Source: Emticicia aquatica
GTDB taxonomy: Bacteria; Bacteroidota; Bacteroidia; Cytophagales; Spirosomataceae
Direction of reading: 5' to 3'
Length of the DNA: 64,000 nt
Assembly (NCBI RefSeq): GCF_923079645.1
Contig: NZ_CAKLPY010000005.1
Span: 1-64,000 of the forward strand
The notes under the pieces: generated by a model
What the model saw: only the letters and a program-made list of their open reading frames with translations
What the model was told of the DNA's origin: nothing
Database searches by the model: none
Shown: piece after piece, positions 16,448 through 24,188 of the stretch
Layout of the letters: every line of letters begins with the position of its first letter
How positions within the stretch are numbered: the stretch's first letter is position 1
Translations under genes and position numbers: made by a program

Positions 16448-17854
16448 TCATTCAAAATCATTTCGTAAAGTCGTCATTTCACGGCTAAAGTTATTTTCAA
16501 ACCATTCGGTTAATAATGCACTAAAACTCCCTCCCAAATTATAATTATACATTATTTCGTCTTTACTCTCAGGAAGAATACCGTTAATATTCGTGGTGTA
16601 ATGGTCATACGCCAATTGAATAATAAAAGGAGCATCTGGTAGGTTTCTTTTAGTTTTAAAATCCAACAAAAAATCCTTTGCCAAACCTGGATTCGTTTCA
16701 AAAAGTGAACGCATCAGTTCGGTTTTATTTTGTTCATATTTTTCTTTCGCTTGTTGTAGCTGCTTTTCTTTCGATATTTGGTTTTGTTTACTTTCTTGAA
16801 CCTGCTTTGCTTTTTGAATATTTTGTTCTTGAAGCTCTATTTCTTCCTGAATTGGGTCAAACAAATTTGATTCAATCATCATTTTTTGTAAAAGTCCCAT
16901 CGGATTTTTAATGACTTTCCCAACATTTATCTGATTTTTAACAAAATTAATACGGTTTATAATATGCTCGACTGGATAAGTATTTACCCAGCTTTCAACG
17001 GTAAGTTTACTTGAGCCTTTATATTGTTTTATCAAATTATAAATTTGCGTTGCTGTAACATCTTTTTCTGTCAGTTGATATTCGATGACGACTTCCGTAT
17101 TTCCTTCTCTTTTATCAATTACATCAGCATTTTTAAATATGTAAAAAACAATTTCTTCTACTGATTTGCCTCTTTTGACTTCTTCAAATGTAAATTTAAT
17201 ATCCGTAAACGCTTCTAAATCCATTTGAGCTTTTATGATTACTCTTTGTTTCAAATTGGCATACAAAGAGTATTTATCTTTGATATCAAGCATTTCTTTG
17301 ATTTCTTCAACGTTCATTTTACGTTTACCTATCGTTTCGTATTGCTTCAACAATTCATAAATTCTTATCGAAAACGAACTTGGTAGTTTTAATACGTTTC
17401 GTACATCATACATCAAAAATTTGGTTTGTAATTGTAGCAAATAAGGTTTCATATCAGGATGAAAATCAACCTCAATGTATTTGCCTTGCTTACTATCAAC
17501 AAAACTTTTGGCTCCTGATACAATATGCGTAAAAAGCTCCATTGCTTCTCCTTTCGGAGAAAGCATCGGAATTCGGATTTCTCGACTAGCTAATTTTTCT
17601 GCTCCTTTTTTTAATTCTTCGTAAGACCTATTGTTTTTTTCTAATTCAAATTCAGAAATAATCTCTTTTAAGTAAATTCGGTATCGTTTGAAGTCTTCGT
17701 CGTCACGATGAATAATTGTTAACATCTTTACAAATATTCTCATTTCCCAAATATCAAATCGAAATCTACCTTCAACCAGATTATTAGATTTTCTAATAAA
17801 CTTAACTGCTTTCGTTTTGGGATTTTCAGCCATCATGTTTAGTATTTTATACAA
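16448..17854 (-). CDS. Plasmid replication initiator, Rep_3/RepB-like (468 aa)
   Basis: The N-terminal 240 residues match Rep_3-type initiators that bind iterons as winged-helix pairs. The first half has FIRKSNNLVEGRFRFDIWEM, then LKEIISEFELEKNNRSYEEL. The second has LLQLQTKFLMYDVRNVLKLP followed by SSFSIRIYELLKQYETIG and MDLEAFTDIKFTFEEV. A long Gln/Glu/Lys-rich coiled coil (about 335-385) and a C-terminal extension make it longer than many Rep_3 proteins (often 250-400 residues). The ATG at 17854 is followed by two more at 17836 and 17833; MAENPKTKAVKFIRK could be the true start. The iteron array starts 59 bases upstream, a classic arrangement that lets Rep control its own promoter. Confidence 0.88.
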   Translation of the reverse strand: MYKILNMMAENPKTKAVKFIRKSNNLVEGRFRFDIWEMRIFVKMLTIIHRDDEDFKRYRIYLKEIISEFELEKNNRSYEELKKGAEKLASREIRIPMLSPKGEAMELFTHIVSGAKSFVDSKQGKYIEVDFHPDMKPYLLQLQTKFLMYDVRNVLKLPSSFSIRIYELLKQYETIGKRKMNVEEIKEMLDIKDKYSLYANLKQRVIIKAQMDLEAFTDIKFTFEEVKRGKSVEEIVFYIFKNADVIDKREGNTEVVIEYQLTEKDVTATQIYNLIKQYKGSSKLTVESWVNTYPVEHIINRINFVKNQINVGKVIKNPMGLLQKMMIESNLFDPIQEEIELQEQNIQKAKQVQESKQNQISKEKQLQQAKEKYEQNKTELMRSLFETNPGLAKDFLLDFKTKRNLPDAPFIIQLAYDHYTTNINGILPESKDEIMYNYNLGGSFSALLTEWFENNFSREMTTLRNDFE

Positions 17855-17912
17855 AAGTAATAGTAAAACTAAATATTACAAATCCTAAACTAATGTAATA
17901 TTTACAAATGAG

Positions 17913-18032
17913 TCCGTTTTTTGTAATAGTTTCCGTTTTTTGTAATAGTTAGTCCGTTTTTTGTAATAGTTAATTCCGTTTTTTGTAATAGATGTTCCGT
18001 TTTTTGTAATAGTTAGTCCGTTTTTTGTAATA
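17913..18032 (+). repeat. Iteron block 1, six direct copies
   Basis: Copies of TCCGTTTTTTGTAATAGTT start at 17913, 17932, 17953, 17975, 17996 and 18017. Spacing is 19-22 bases, about two helical turns. The fourth ends in AGA and the sixth is cut short at GTAATAA. The block ends are close to the rep start. Confidence 0.9.
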
Positions 18033-18146
18033 ATAAAGCTCATAAGTAACTGACTATCAATGCGTTATGAGGCCCTAAAAGATTTAAAAGAAAATTAAAA
18101 TAAAAGAAAAACAACAAACACTACTGTTGCTGATTTTTTTTAAAAT

Positions 18147-18162
18147 ATTACAAAAAACAGAA
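18147..18162 (-). repeat. Degenerate inverted iteron
   Basis: TATTACAAAAAACAGA is the complement of the iteron core with one mismatch. It lies between the two direct blocks. Confidence 0.55.
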
Positions 18163-18249
18163 AACATATAATTTAGAAAATTTTCTCTTCTCCTAACTAT
18201 AAATCTAGAATAAAGCATGTTGTACATTTAAAAGTGAAGTTTTTCGGAT

Positions 18250-18395
18250 TCCGTTTTTTGTAATAGTTATTTTTTATGGAAGCTAATTTTTAGGGTATTT
18301 TTAAAAGACATTTAAAATGCATTCCGTTTTTTGTAATAGTTTATTTTGTTATTGTAGCTCCTTCTTCCGTTTCGTTTCCGTTTTTTGTAATAGTT
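18250..18395 (+). repeat. Iteron block 2, three spaced direct copies
   Basis: Exact 19-base iterons start at 18250, 18323 and 18377, at irregular distances (73 and 54 bases), unlike block 1. Confidence 0.88.
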
Positions 18396-18539
18396 GTTAT
18401 CCCCTATTTGTGTGATAATATTCTATGGAAAAGGTAAGTAGATTGCCTTTTACTCAAAAATTAGCGTTCGTGAAGTTTTTTATAAAATGACAAATTGGTG
18501 TTTTATTCTTTATCGCAGGCAAATCATGCTAGATATGTG

Positions 18540-18556
18540 CTATTACAAAAAACGGA
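18540..18556 (-). repeat. Inverted iteron
   Basis: CTATTACAAAAAACGGA is an exact complement of 17 bases of the iteron. It marks the far edge of the array and could support Rep-mediated pairing (handcuffing). Confidence 0.75.
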
Positions 18557-18660
18557 ACAGAATAGCGATTTTCTAAAAATAACTATTGTTAGAAAATTTA
18601 ACCGAAGCATTTATTTGATGATAATAGAAGGTGAAGTTTTGTTGTGATTAATTTTTTGTT

Positions 18661-18674
18661 TATCACTAGTGATA
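18661..18674. promoter_or_regulatory. 14-base perfect palindrome, possible centromere or operator site
   Basis: TATCACTAGTGATA lies between the origin and the 3' end of parB. It occurs once. Its position fits a parS-like site for the adjacent ParB, but it does not resemble the chromosomal parS consensus. Confidence 0.3.
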
Positions 18675-18788
18675 GTTTTCTTTGCCTTACATAAAACAAA
18701 GATATTAACATAATAATAGGATCGATTTACTATTTTTCGAGTTTGCTAAAATATTACAAATTTCGGAAAATAGCTTTTTCGATATGTA

Positions 18789-18832
18789 TTTCTAAAACCC
18801 AAAGCAAGTAAGATTACCTTGGGTTTTAGAAA
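18789..18832 (-). terminator. Terminator of the parA-parB operon
   Basis: TTTCTAAAACCCAA (18789-18802) pairs with TTGGGTTTTAGAAA (18819-18832). The hairpin begins 5 bases after the parB stop. Confidence 0.7.
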
Positions 18833-18836
18833 ACAA

Positions 18837-19790
18837 TTATAATATTTTTATCAGTTCTTCGCTGAGTTCTATTATTTTTTGGAGGTCTGTTTTACTAATT
18901 GATTTTGAAAAACGTTTGGTTATTTTTAAGATTTCCTCTGACTTTTCTTGGATTACAATTGATACCCCATTTGGCGTTTTTTCTTCCATTGTTTTTTGGT
19001 TTGAGATTGCCAATAAACTTTCAATATCATCAATTGTACCTATATTTTCGGGGATTTTACTGAGTTTTTGGATAATATTTTTGTCTATTTTCTCTTTGCC
19101 CGTCAGAATATCATTTCTTAATGATGCTCCCATTCTTTGTAAACCTTTGGCAAATTCAGCATCTCTTTTAATAGTTTTTGGACTAACTTTATATTCATCA
19201 GCAAGGCGTTCGGCTGTTGAATTTCCCAAAAGGTCATTTTGACCCTTTGGTGTTTTATCCATTATTTCGGCTTGTTCAGTAACTGACAAATTTGCCAAAA
19301 GGTCATTTTGACCCTTTGGCAAATTCTGCGATTTATCTATTTTTTCGTTGTTATATCGAAGGCCTCTGAAGTATGAAATTTGCGTTGGAGATAAGTTTCG
19401 GCGACCTAATTGTAGCTCAATCATATAATCTTTTGCTTCTTTTAATGATTCAAAAGACAATAGATAAACTTCAAAAGGTAAGTTATTATTGACGCAGATT
19501 TTGTAACGATTATGTCCATCTACAAGCACGTAGGCAATATCGCCACTATTTTCTGAAGCGATACCAATCGAACTTTTTGGTGTTTGCCAAAGCTGAAGTG
19601 GCGATTGGCAGCCATGCTCTAAAATGTTAGATTGGAGTTGTTCAAACTCTTCGTTTGAAAGAGGTGGAATTAGATTTTTTAGTTCGTCTAAAACAACAAT
19701 ATTTTGTCTAATGGCATCAGCGTGCAGGATATTACTAGATAAAGCTTGTTTTGTTTTGGACGCGAGAATTTTCTTAATATCGGTTTTCAT
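18837..19790 (-). CDS. parB: ParB-like partition protein (317 aa)
   Basis: The ParB/Sulfiredoxin fold appears at residues about 35-130: IPPLSNEEFEQLQSNILEHG, then YVLVDGHNRYKICVNNNLPF and YMIELQLGRRNLSPTQISYF. A helix-turn-helix follows (AERLADEYKVSPKTIKRDA). Between them lies an unusual insertion with two copies of PKGQNDLL, encoded by two DNA palindromes (19226-19250 and 19289-19325). The tail is Lys/Glu-rich and helical. The gene starts 4 bases after the parA stop, so both are one operon. Role: binds a centromere site and, with ParA, segregates the replicon. Confidence 0.88.
   Translation of the reverse strand: MKTDIKKILASKTKQALSSNILHADAIRQNIVVLDELKNLIPPLSNEEFEQLQSNILEHGCQSPLQLWQTPKSSIGIASENSGDIAYVLVDGHNRYKICVNNNLPFEVYLLSFESLKEAKDYMIELQLGRRNLSPTQISYFRGLRYNNEKIDKSQNLPKGQNDLLANLSVTEQAEIMDKTPKGQNDLLGNSTAERLADEYKVSPKTIKRDAEFAKGLQRMGASLRNDILTGKEKIDKNIIQKLSKIPENIGTIDDIESLLAISNQKTMEEKTPNGVSIVIQEKSEEILKITKRFSKSISKTDLQKIIELSEELIKIL
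19226..19250. repeat. In-frame palindrome 1 inside parB
   Basis: CCAAAAGGTCATTTTGACC plus CTTTGG has 11-base arms with one mismatch, centred on 19238. On the minus strand it encodes PKGQNDLLG. A near-identical copy lies 69 bases away. Confidence 0.7.
19289..19325. repeat. In-frame palindrome 2 inside parB
   Basis: The same core as palindrome 1, but the symmetry runs on through AATTTGCC/GGCAAATT to about 18-base arms centred on 19307. On the minus strand it encodes NLPKGQNDLLANL. The two centres are 69 bases (23 codons) apart. Confidence 0.72.
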
Positions 19791-19794
19791 AAAA

Positions 19795-20751
19795 TTATTT
19801 TACAATTTGAAGGTATTCAATGTACTCATCACAGAATTCTCGATAACATTTGGCCGCTTCAGAATCTTCCGAAAACTGAGAAATTGAATTTTGTGCAATT
19901 TGTGATTTTTGGAAGTCGATCAAATGTTTTATTTCGGCATTGAAGATTTTTACATTTTTAACTTCCTCTTTTACATGTATTTTTATTCCGTCGTGTACCG
20001 TATTGCGTTTCACCATTGTATAAACGATTCCGTCAATTTGGAGAGATGCATTTAAGTCGCGTCTAACTTCCATGATTTTTCCCCAAATAGAGTTAAGACC
20101 TTTTACGGCCGACATTTCAGGAAGCAAAGTAATCAAGCAACTCGTTGAAGCAGTTAAAGCCGAAATGGTTAATTTATTGAGCGATGGTGGACAGTCAATC
20201 AGGATATAATCATATTTTGGTAGTAAATGGCTGATTCGATTCTTGAGCCTAAATTCGCCTCCAGTGAGCTCATGAAAACGCATTTCAACATTTGCCAAAT
20301 CAATATCAGATGGTGATAAATCCATGTTTTCTAAAATAGGAATAACTGGAAATTCGACATTATTTAACAATGAATCAGCGATCTGCACTTCGGGCATATC
20401 AATACCCAAGATTTGACTTAAATTACCTTGAGGGTCTAAATCAATCAATAAAACCTTAAAACCTTTATTAGCCAAAGCTTCGCCCAAAGAAGCGGTTGTT
20501 GTGGTTTTGCCAACACCACCTTTATGGTTGACGATTGAAATGATTCGAGCATTTTGATAAATCGTTGGCGAATACCCATATTTTGTGAGGATTGGAATGA
20601 GCAAATCAATGTGTTTTTCAGGAATTGCTCGATTTTCATTCAATGCACGAGTAATTGTTTGACGTGGAATACCCGCCTCTTTTTCTAATGAGCTGATAGA
20701 TAAAGCGGGATTATGTCTTATAAATTTTAAAAGTAGGTCTTGTCTTATCAT
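19795..20751 (-). CDS. parA: ParA-like partition ATPase (318 aa)
   Basis: The deviant Walker A motif KGGVGKTT (residues 77-84) is intact, followed by LLIDLDPQGNLSQIL (A'-type) and YDYILIDCPPSL (Walker B). An N-terminal helix-turn-helix extension (LSISSLEKEAGIPRQTITRA) makes it like plasmid type Ia ParA proteins, which bind their own operator and repress the operon. It is the first gene of parA-parB. The 481-base region upstream contains an ACCCT/AGGGT inverted repeat 52 bases before the start that could be the operator. Role: ATP-dependent positioning of the plasmid on the nucleoid. Confidence 0.92.
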   Translation of the reverse strand: MIRQDLLLKFIRHNPALSISSLEKEAGIPRQTITRALNENRAIPEKHIDLLIPILTKYGYSPTIYQNARIISIVNHKGGVGKTTTTASLGEALANKGFKVLLIDLDPQGNLSQILGIDMPEVQIADSLLNNVEFPVIPILENMDLSPSDIDLANVEMRFHELTGGEFRLKNRISHLLPKYDYILIDCPPSLNKLTISALTASTSCLITLLPEMSAVKGLNSIWGKIMEVRRDLNASLQIDGIVYTMVKRNTVHDGIKIHVKEEVKNVKIFNAEIKHLIDFQKSQIAQNSISQFSEDSEAAKCYREFCDEYIEYLQIVK

Positions 20752-20802
20752 TTTTTGATTTGTAAATTAATACCCAAATATAATTAATAATGGTTTATTT
20801 GT

Positions 20803-20816
20803 ACCCTTTTTAGGGT
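20803..20816. promoter_or_regulatory. Candidate ParA operator
   Basis: ACCCTTTTTAGGGT, a 5-base inverted repeat, lies 52 bases upstream of the parA ATG. Candidate only because ParA carries an N-terminal DNA-binding domain. Confidence 0.3.
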
Positions 20817-21006
20817 TTATTTTTTTCTTTTTTATAAATTAAAATACATAGAGTTAGGATGGAAATATTGACAGTTTTCTAGAGAAAGTATAAAATTTGG
20901 CGATGTGTCCGTCATTTGTTTTGGATTAAATTTATTAAACGGATACAATTATAGCGTTTGAAATTTAAAATCCGATGGTAATAAAGGTAGAAACCTGCAT
21001 TTGCAA

Positions 21007-21022
21007 TGACATATTTATGTTA
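21007..21022. promoter_or_regulatory. TAACAT-N4-ATGTTA palindrome, copy 5 (one mismatch)
   Basis: TGACATATTTATGTTA differs from the family by one base in the left arm. It is 211 bases upstream of the double LytTR gene at 21233 and 256 bases upstream of parA. Confidence 0.42.
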
Positions 21023-21232
21023 ATTGTTTATTTTTTTTTCTTGAATTGTTTTCAAAAAACGAGGAAGTTTGTTTGAACATTAAAAAGTAAATTGGATTTG
21101 TTATTTTTTATAAATTAATGACGCATTGATGTTATAATGACAAAAAAAAGTTAACTGATAAAGCTTAAACACAACAAGTTTGATACTGAAAAAATTTAAA
21201 AATAAATAACAGTATCGATTAAAAATAGATAT

Positions 21233-21937
21233 ATGTATAAAATTCGGGATAACGAAGTGAGAGACGAAATATGTCTAATTATAAAAAAAAATAATAAATG
21301 GAGTTACTTTCTGGCCAATAACCATAATTATTCAGAACCATATTTTATTCCATATATTGAGCATTTTTTGCTTGAAAATAGAGGGTTTTTATTGATTTCT
21401 GAAAATATAATTATCAATCTAAAATTTGTAGATGATTATGCATTTAGTGATTCAGAAAATTGGATAATGATTTCAGGGGAAAAGCACATTGTTAGTGAAG
21501 AAAATATAAACAAGGTACAATGGGTGGTTTCTGGAGAGAATGAACATGCGTTAATACCTTTTCAAATATTAATGGATTGTCGCAATTCTGAAACAAGCGT
21601 AGAAGAAATAAATTATGATAAGGTAAAATACATTATTCGAGAAGATGTAGAAAGTACCATTTACTTTGATGATTTAAGTATCAAAAGTTTGAATGATACA
21701 CTTAAAAATTTTGAAAATAGGAGTAAAAACTATCCCTTCTTCGTCAGAATAAACCGACAAACAATTATTAACATCAAGTTTCTTAACTTTTTAGATATAG
21801 GTTTAGAACGAAGGAATCGAGTAATAAAAATTGATAATCAAAATTTTAGAGTTTCAAGAAGAACACAATCAAAGTTTACAGAAACAACGTTGTTTTGGTT
21901 AACAACGATAGAAAAAAGTTTGGCAAAAGTAAGGTAA
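21233..21937 (+). CDS. Second tandem LytTR-like regulator (234 aa)
   Basis: The C-terminal half (about 120-225) is a LytTR domain: VKYIIREDVESTIYFDDLS, then YPFFVRINRQTIINIKFLN and FRVSRRTQSKFTETTLF. The N-terminal half is a decayed repeat: FLLISENIIINLKFVDDYAF followed by WIMISGEKHIVSEENINKV. There is no receiver domain. Length and two-part order match the protein at 15186-15908, so the two are paralogues placed on either side of rep-parAB and pointing away from it. It may regulate the palindrome-bearing promoters, which is inference. Confidence 0.72.
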   Translation: MYKIRDNEVRDEICLIIKKNNKWSYFLANNHNYSEPYFIPYIEHFLLENRGFLLISENIIINLKFVDDYAFSDSENWIMISGEKHIVSEENINKVQWVVSGENEHALIPFQILMDCRNSETSVEEINYDKVKYIIREDVESTIYFDDLSIKSLNDTLKNFENRSKNYPFFVRINRQTIINIKFLNFLDIGLERRNRVIKIDNQNFRVSRRTQSKFTETTLFWLTTIEKSLAKVR

Positions 21938-22126
21938 TTATATTCTAGCCCCAAAAAAGAATTCGTATAAAAAACGACGAAATCCACAATAAACTTATAT
22001 TTCATGAATCTTTTAAAAACAAACCCAAAAGGCTATACACACGTTTTTTATAGAATATTATTTAGTATTACAATTATTTTGTGGTTAACAATTATGGCAA
22101 TCTTATGCTGTTGAATATTTAAATAA

Positions 22127-22164
22127 TTGAAAACTGTATTATTTGCAAATAATACAGTTTTCAA
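22127..22164 (-). terminator. 38-base perfect palindrome over a stop codon
   Basis: TTGAAAACTG.. and its exact complement meet at TTTGCAAA, giving two 19-base arms without a single mismatch. It covers the last codons of the gene ending at 22139. An outer GCTGTTGAA/TTCAACAGC pair (22108-22116 and 22160-22168) competes with part of it. Most likely a transcription terminator. Confidence 0.6.
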
Positions 22165-22975
22165 CAGCAGAAAACTCTGTATTGTTGCACCAAGTTTTTG
22201 AAGAAACGACATAAGCCGCTTTCTTTCCTTTTGATTCAAATTTAATTTTTTCGGCTAAATCTTTGGCATCACCAAACGATGTATTGACTGGAATGACGGT
22301 TCTATACCAGTTACCTTTTTTGTAAATAGTTGCTGAAGAACTAAATTTTGAAGCCCAATCTACTTCGGGTTTGGCAAGTTCGGTGCTGGTATCTGCTCCT
22401 AGAATTACTAAATAATTATTGGTGTCGGTAATATTCAAGTCGGCAATTATTTTCTGTCGTTGAACTTCACTGTCTTCCAAATGTTGAATTTCATCATTGG
22501 TGGGTGGTGTGCTTTTATAATTTAATTCTTGAGACTTTTGATTGGTTTTTTGGACGAGTTGCTCAATTTTGACTTTTTCATTCTCCAAAAAATTCGTATA
22601 ATTTTGCCAACCATTTCTTAAATCTCCTTCTGGTGTAACAGCTGAAAAAAATCGACATAAATAAATTTTCTTATCAATAGTTCCAGTTGTATCGACTATG
22701 TAAGGGATATAATCGTTGAAGGCAAGCATTTCATTTTTATCATATTCTCGCTCCTTGAATAAATCTGCAATAACCAAAGTAACGGTTGCAATGGCGGTAG
22801 AAACGATAGAATATTTGAATAAATCAATCATTTTATCAAGTTTTTCATCGGAAATAATACTATTTTTTATGTAGTAGAAAGCAATAAATAGCCCGATAAT
22901 AGTAATGCCAATAAAAAAGAGATAAATAGTGAAAGATACTTTTCCTGTATCAGAAAAGAAATTGAGTAAAATCAT
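22139..22975 (-). CDS. Membrane protein with SPOR-like C-terminus (278 aa)
   Basis: Two membrane segments near the N-terminus (about 14-37 and 57-72) are followed by a periplasmic-looking part with a helical centre. The last 75 residues read ATIYKKGNWYRTVIPVNTSF, then AKDLAEKIKFESKGKKAAYV and TWCNNTEFSAVENCIICK. The order 'YRV-I-P, residue-skipping helix, AYVV' resembles SPOR domains that bind denuded peptidoglycan. Three Cys sit at the extreme C-terminus. It is last in a run of four minus-strand genes including a muramidase, which supports a cell-wall role. I cannot name the family. Confidence 0.6.
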   Translation of the reverse strand: MILLNFFSDTGKVSFTIYLFFIGITIIGLFIAFYYIKNSIISDEKLDKMIDLFKYSIVSTAIATVTLVIADLFKEREYDKNEMLAFNDYIPYIVDTTGTIDKKIYLCRFFSAVTPEGDLRNGWQNYTNFLENEKVKIEQLVQKTNQKSQELNYKSTPPTNDEIQHLEDSEVQRQKIIADLNITDTNNYLVILGADTSTELAKPEVDWASKFSSSATIYKKGNWYRTVIPVNTSFGDAKDLAEKIKFESKGKKAAYVVSSKTWCNNTEFSAVENCIICK

Positions 22976-23020
22976 AAACTTGTGATTTGATAAAAAGGTG
23001 TGCTAATATGAAAAACTTTG

Positions 23021-23611
23021 TTATTTGTCAGGATTGGCTTTATAAAAGTCATAAAACTGTTTGAGTTTTATGTCATATTTATTTTGCCAATAGAATGGAC
23101 CATTGTAGCCCCTTGCAAAACCACTCCAATCTAAATGTTTTAGTTCATCGACGAGATGAACGGAAAATAAATAGCTACAAAAAGCATCTAGTTGATTAGA
23201 TTCGCTGATGTTTAAATAGTTAATAAAAGCTTCAACATCAGCAAATCCGCATTGGGAATAATTAAAACCCATTATTTGAAAAGCACCGTAAGAGGCTGAT
23301 AAATTGGCTGCTTGCTTGTCAATTGTTCGGGCGAGGATTAGTTTATTCCATTGATTTTTTGATGGCCCATAAAGTGTTTTATCCCAAACAGGATTTAATA
23401 AATCTGGATATTTTAGTTTAAGTGGTTTTGGGTCAATGCCTACTTTTAGTAAGTTTTTCCAAAAAATATGAGGTTCAAATAAGATTGTCAGTTTTCCTGC
23501 CGAATCAAAGCCTCCTTGCACAGATTCTACTCTTGCAACTGATTTAATGGCTGCAATCTCAACTCCGAGACGTTTTGCAGCATTGTCAAACTGGATTGAT
23601 GTAATTGCCAT
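23021..23611 (-). CDS. N-acetylmuramidase (DUF3380-type endolysin domain, 196 aa)
   Basis: The whole protein is one muramidase domain of the kind found at the end of phage endolysins. It contains IKSVARVESVQGGF, with Glu29 as likely catalytic residue, LTILFEPHIFWKN, LSASYGAFQIMGFNYSQCGF, and the closing FARGYNGPFYWQNKYDIKL. It has no signal peptide or binding domain, so release across the inner membrane needs help, perhaps from the neighbours. It is flanked by a SPOR-like membrane protein and two coiled-coil membrane proteins. It would hydrolyse the glycan strands of peptidoglycan. Confidence 0.85.
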   Translation of the reverse strand: MAITSIQFDNAAKRLGVEIAAIKSVARVESVQGGFDSAGKLTILFEPHIFWKNLLKVGIDPKPLKLKYPDLLNPVWDKTLYGPSKNQWNKLILARTIDKQAANLSASYGAFQIMGFNYSQCGFADVEAFINYLNISESNQLDAFCSYLFSVHLVDELKHLDWSGFARGYNGPFYWQNKYDIKLKQFYDFYKANPDK

Positions 23612-23635
23612 AAGAATACGATTTTTAAAAATTTA

Positions 23636-24181
23636 TTATTTAACAATTATGAACACTAGTGATGATATTGAGATACCAGCAAGAACACCATTTCCTAATA
23701 ATTTCCAGCGTTCTTTTTTGGAGTTTTTGATTTCAGCAATAACATTATCAAGATTTTTATTGACTGCTGTTAGCATAGACTTCGAGTCTGATAAGATTGT
23801 ATTGACATCGGTTAGTTGTTTTTGTGTTGTATTTACAAAGGTTTGACTATCCGATATGAGATGATTTGTTAAATTCTTTAACTCTTTATATTCACTGTTT
23901 TGAGCATCAATACGTTTCATTGTCAGTTGAAGAGATTCTGAATAATATTTCATTATCTCATTATCAATGCTAGCCTTTTTTTTGATATTAGTGAGTGCGG
24001 TTTCGTAAATCTTATAAGTTTTGGCATTGAGAATAAATAAAGAATCACAAGCATTAACGATGACATCGTTTTTCAGACTTATGTAAGTTGTGATATTGGT
24101 TGAGTCATTAAAAATTTTCTGTTGTCCATGACTAAGGTGCGAAATGAAAACTAGAATAAATAATATTTGAAGATTTTTCAT
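23636..24181 (-). CDS. Exported coiled-coil protein with C-terminal membrane anchor (181 aa)
   Basis: A signal peptide (LQILFILVFISHLSHGQQ) is followed by about 115 residues of coiled coil (IKKKASIDNEIMKYYSESLQ, then LTNHLISDSQTFVNTTQ and LTAVNKNLDNVIAEIK). A C-terminal hydrophobic segment ends the protein (GNGVLAGISISSLVFIIV). It is encoded 24 bases upstream of the muramidase. The architecture, a coil spanning the periplasm anchored at one end, is similar in outline to phage spanins, but no sequence match was recognised. Confidence 0.65.
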   Translation of the reverse strand: MKNLQILFILVFISHLSHGQQKIFNDSTNITTYISLKNDVIVNACDSLFILNAKTYKIYETALTNIKKKASIDNEIMKYYSESLQLTMKRIDAQNSEYKELKNLTNHLISDSQTFVNTTQKQLTDVNTILSDSKSMLTAVNKNLDNVIAEIKNSKKERWKLLGNGVLAGISISSLVFIIVK

Positions 24182-24188
24182 AGGAGAG

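Larger units (their letters stand above)
17855..18836. other. Probable iteron-controlled replication origin
   Basis: This 982-base non-coding stretch between rep and parB contains nine direct and two inverted copies of a 16-19 base element around TCCGTTTTTTGTAATAGTT, very AT-rich DNA between them, a 14-base perfect palindrome at 18661 and the parAB terminator. Together with the adjacent Rep_3 gene it is best read as the origin. I saw no convincing DnaA box. Confidence 0.8.
20752..21232. other. Divergent intergenic region between parA and the second double LytTR gene
   Basis: These 481 bases carry no visible gene. They must hold the parA promoter (left) and that of the LytTR gene (right). Two candidate sites are listed separately: 20803-20816 and 21007-21022. 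Confidence 0.6.

Noticed and set aside
17913..18395. Possible CRISPR array (evenly spaced short repeats)
   Set aside because: Repeats are 19 bases with almost no spacer, some contact each other, and a Rep_3 gene is adjacent. They are iterons; no cas gene is seen.
22048..22239. 63-residue minus-strand open frame
   Set aside because: It overlaps the end of the SPOR-like protein gene in another frame and lies on the 38-base palindrome; no coding character.
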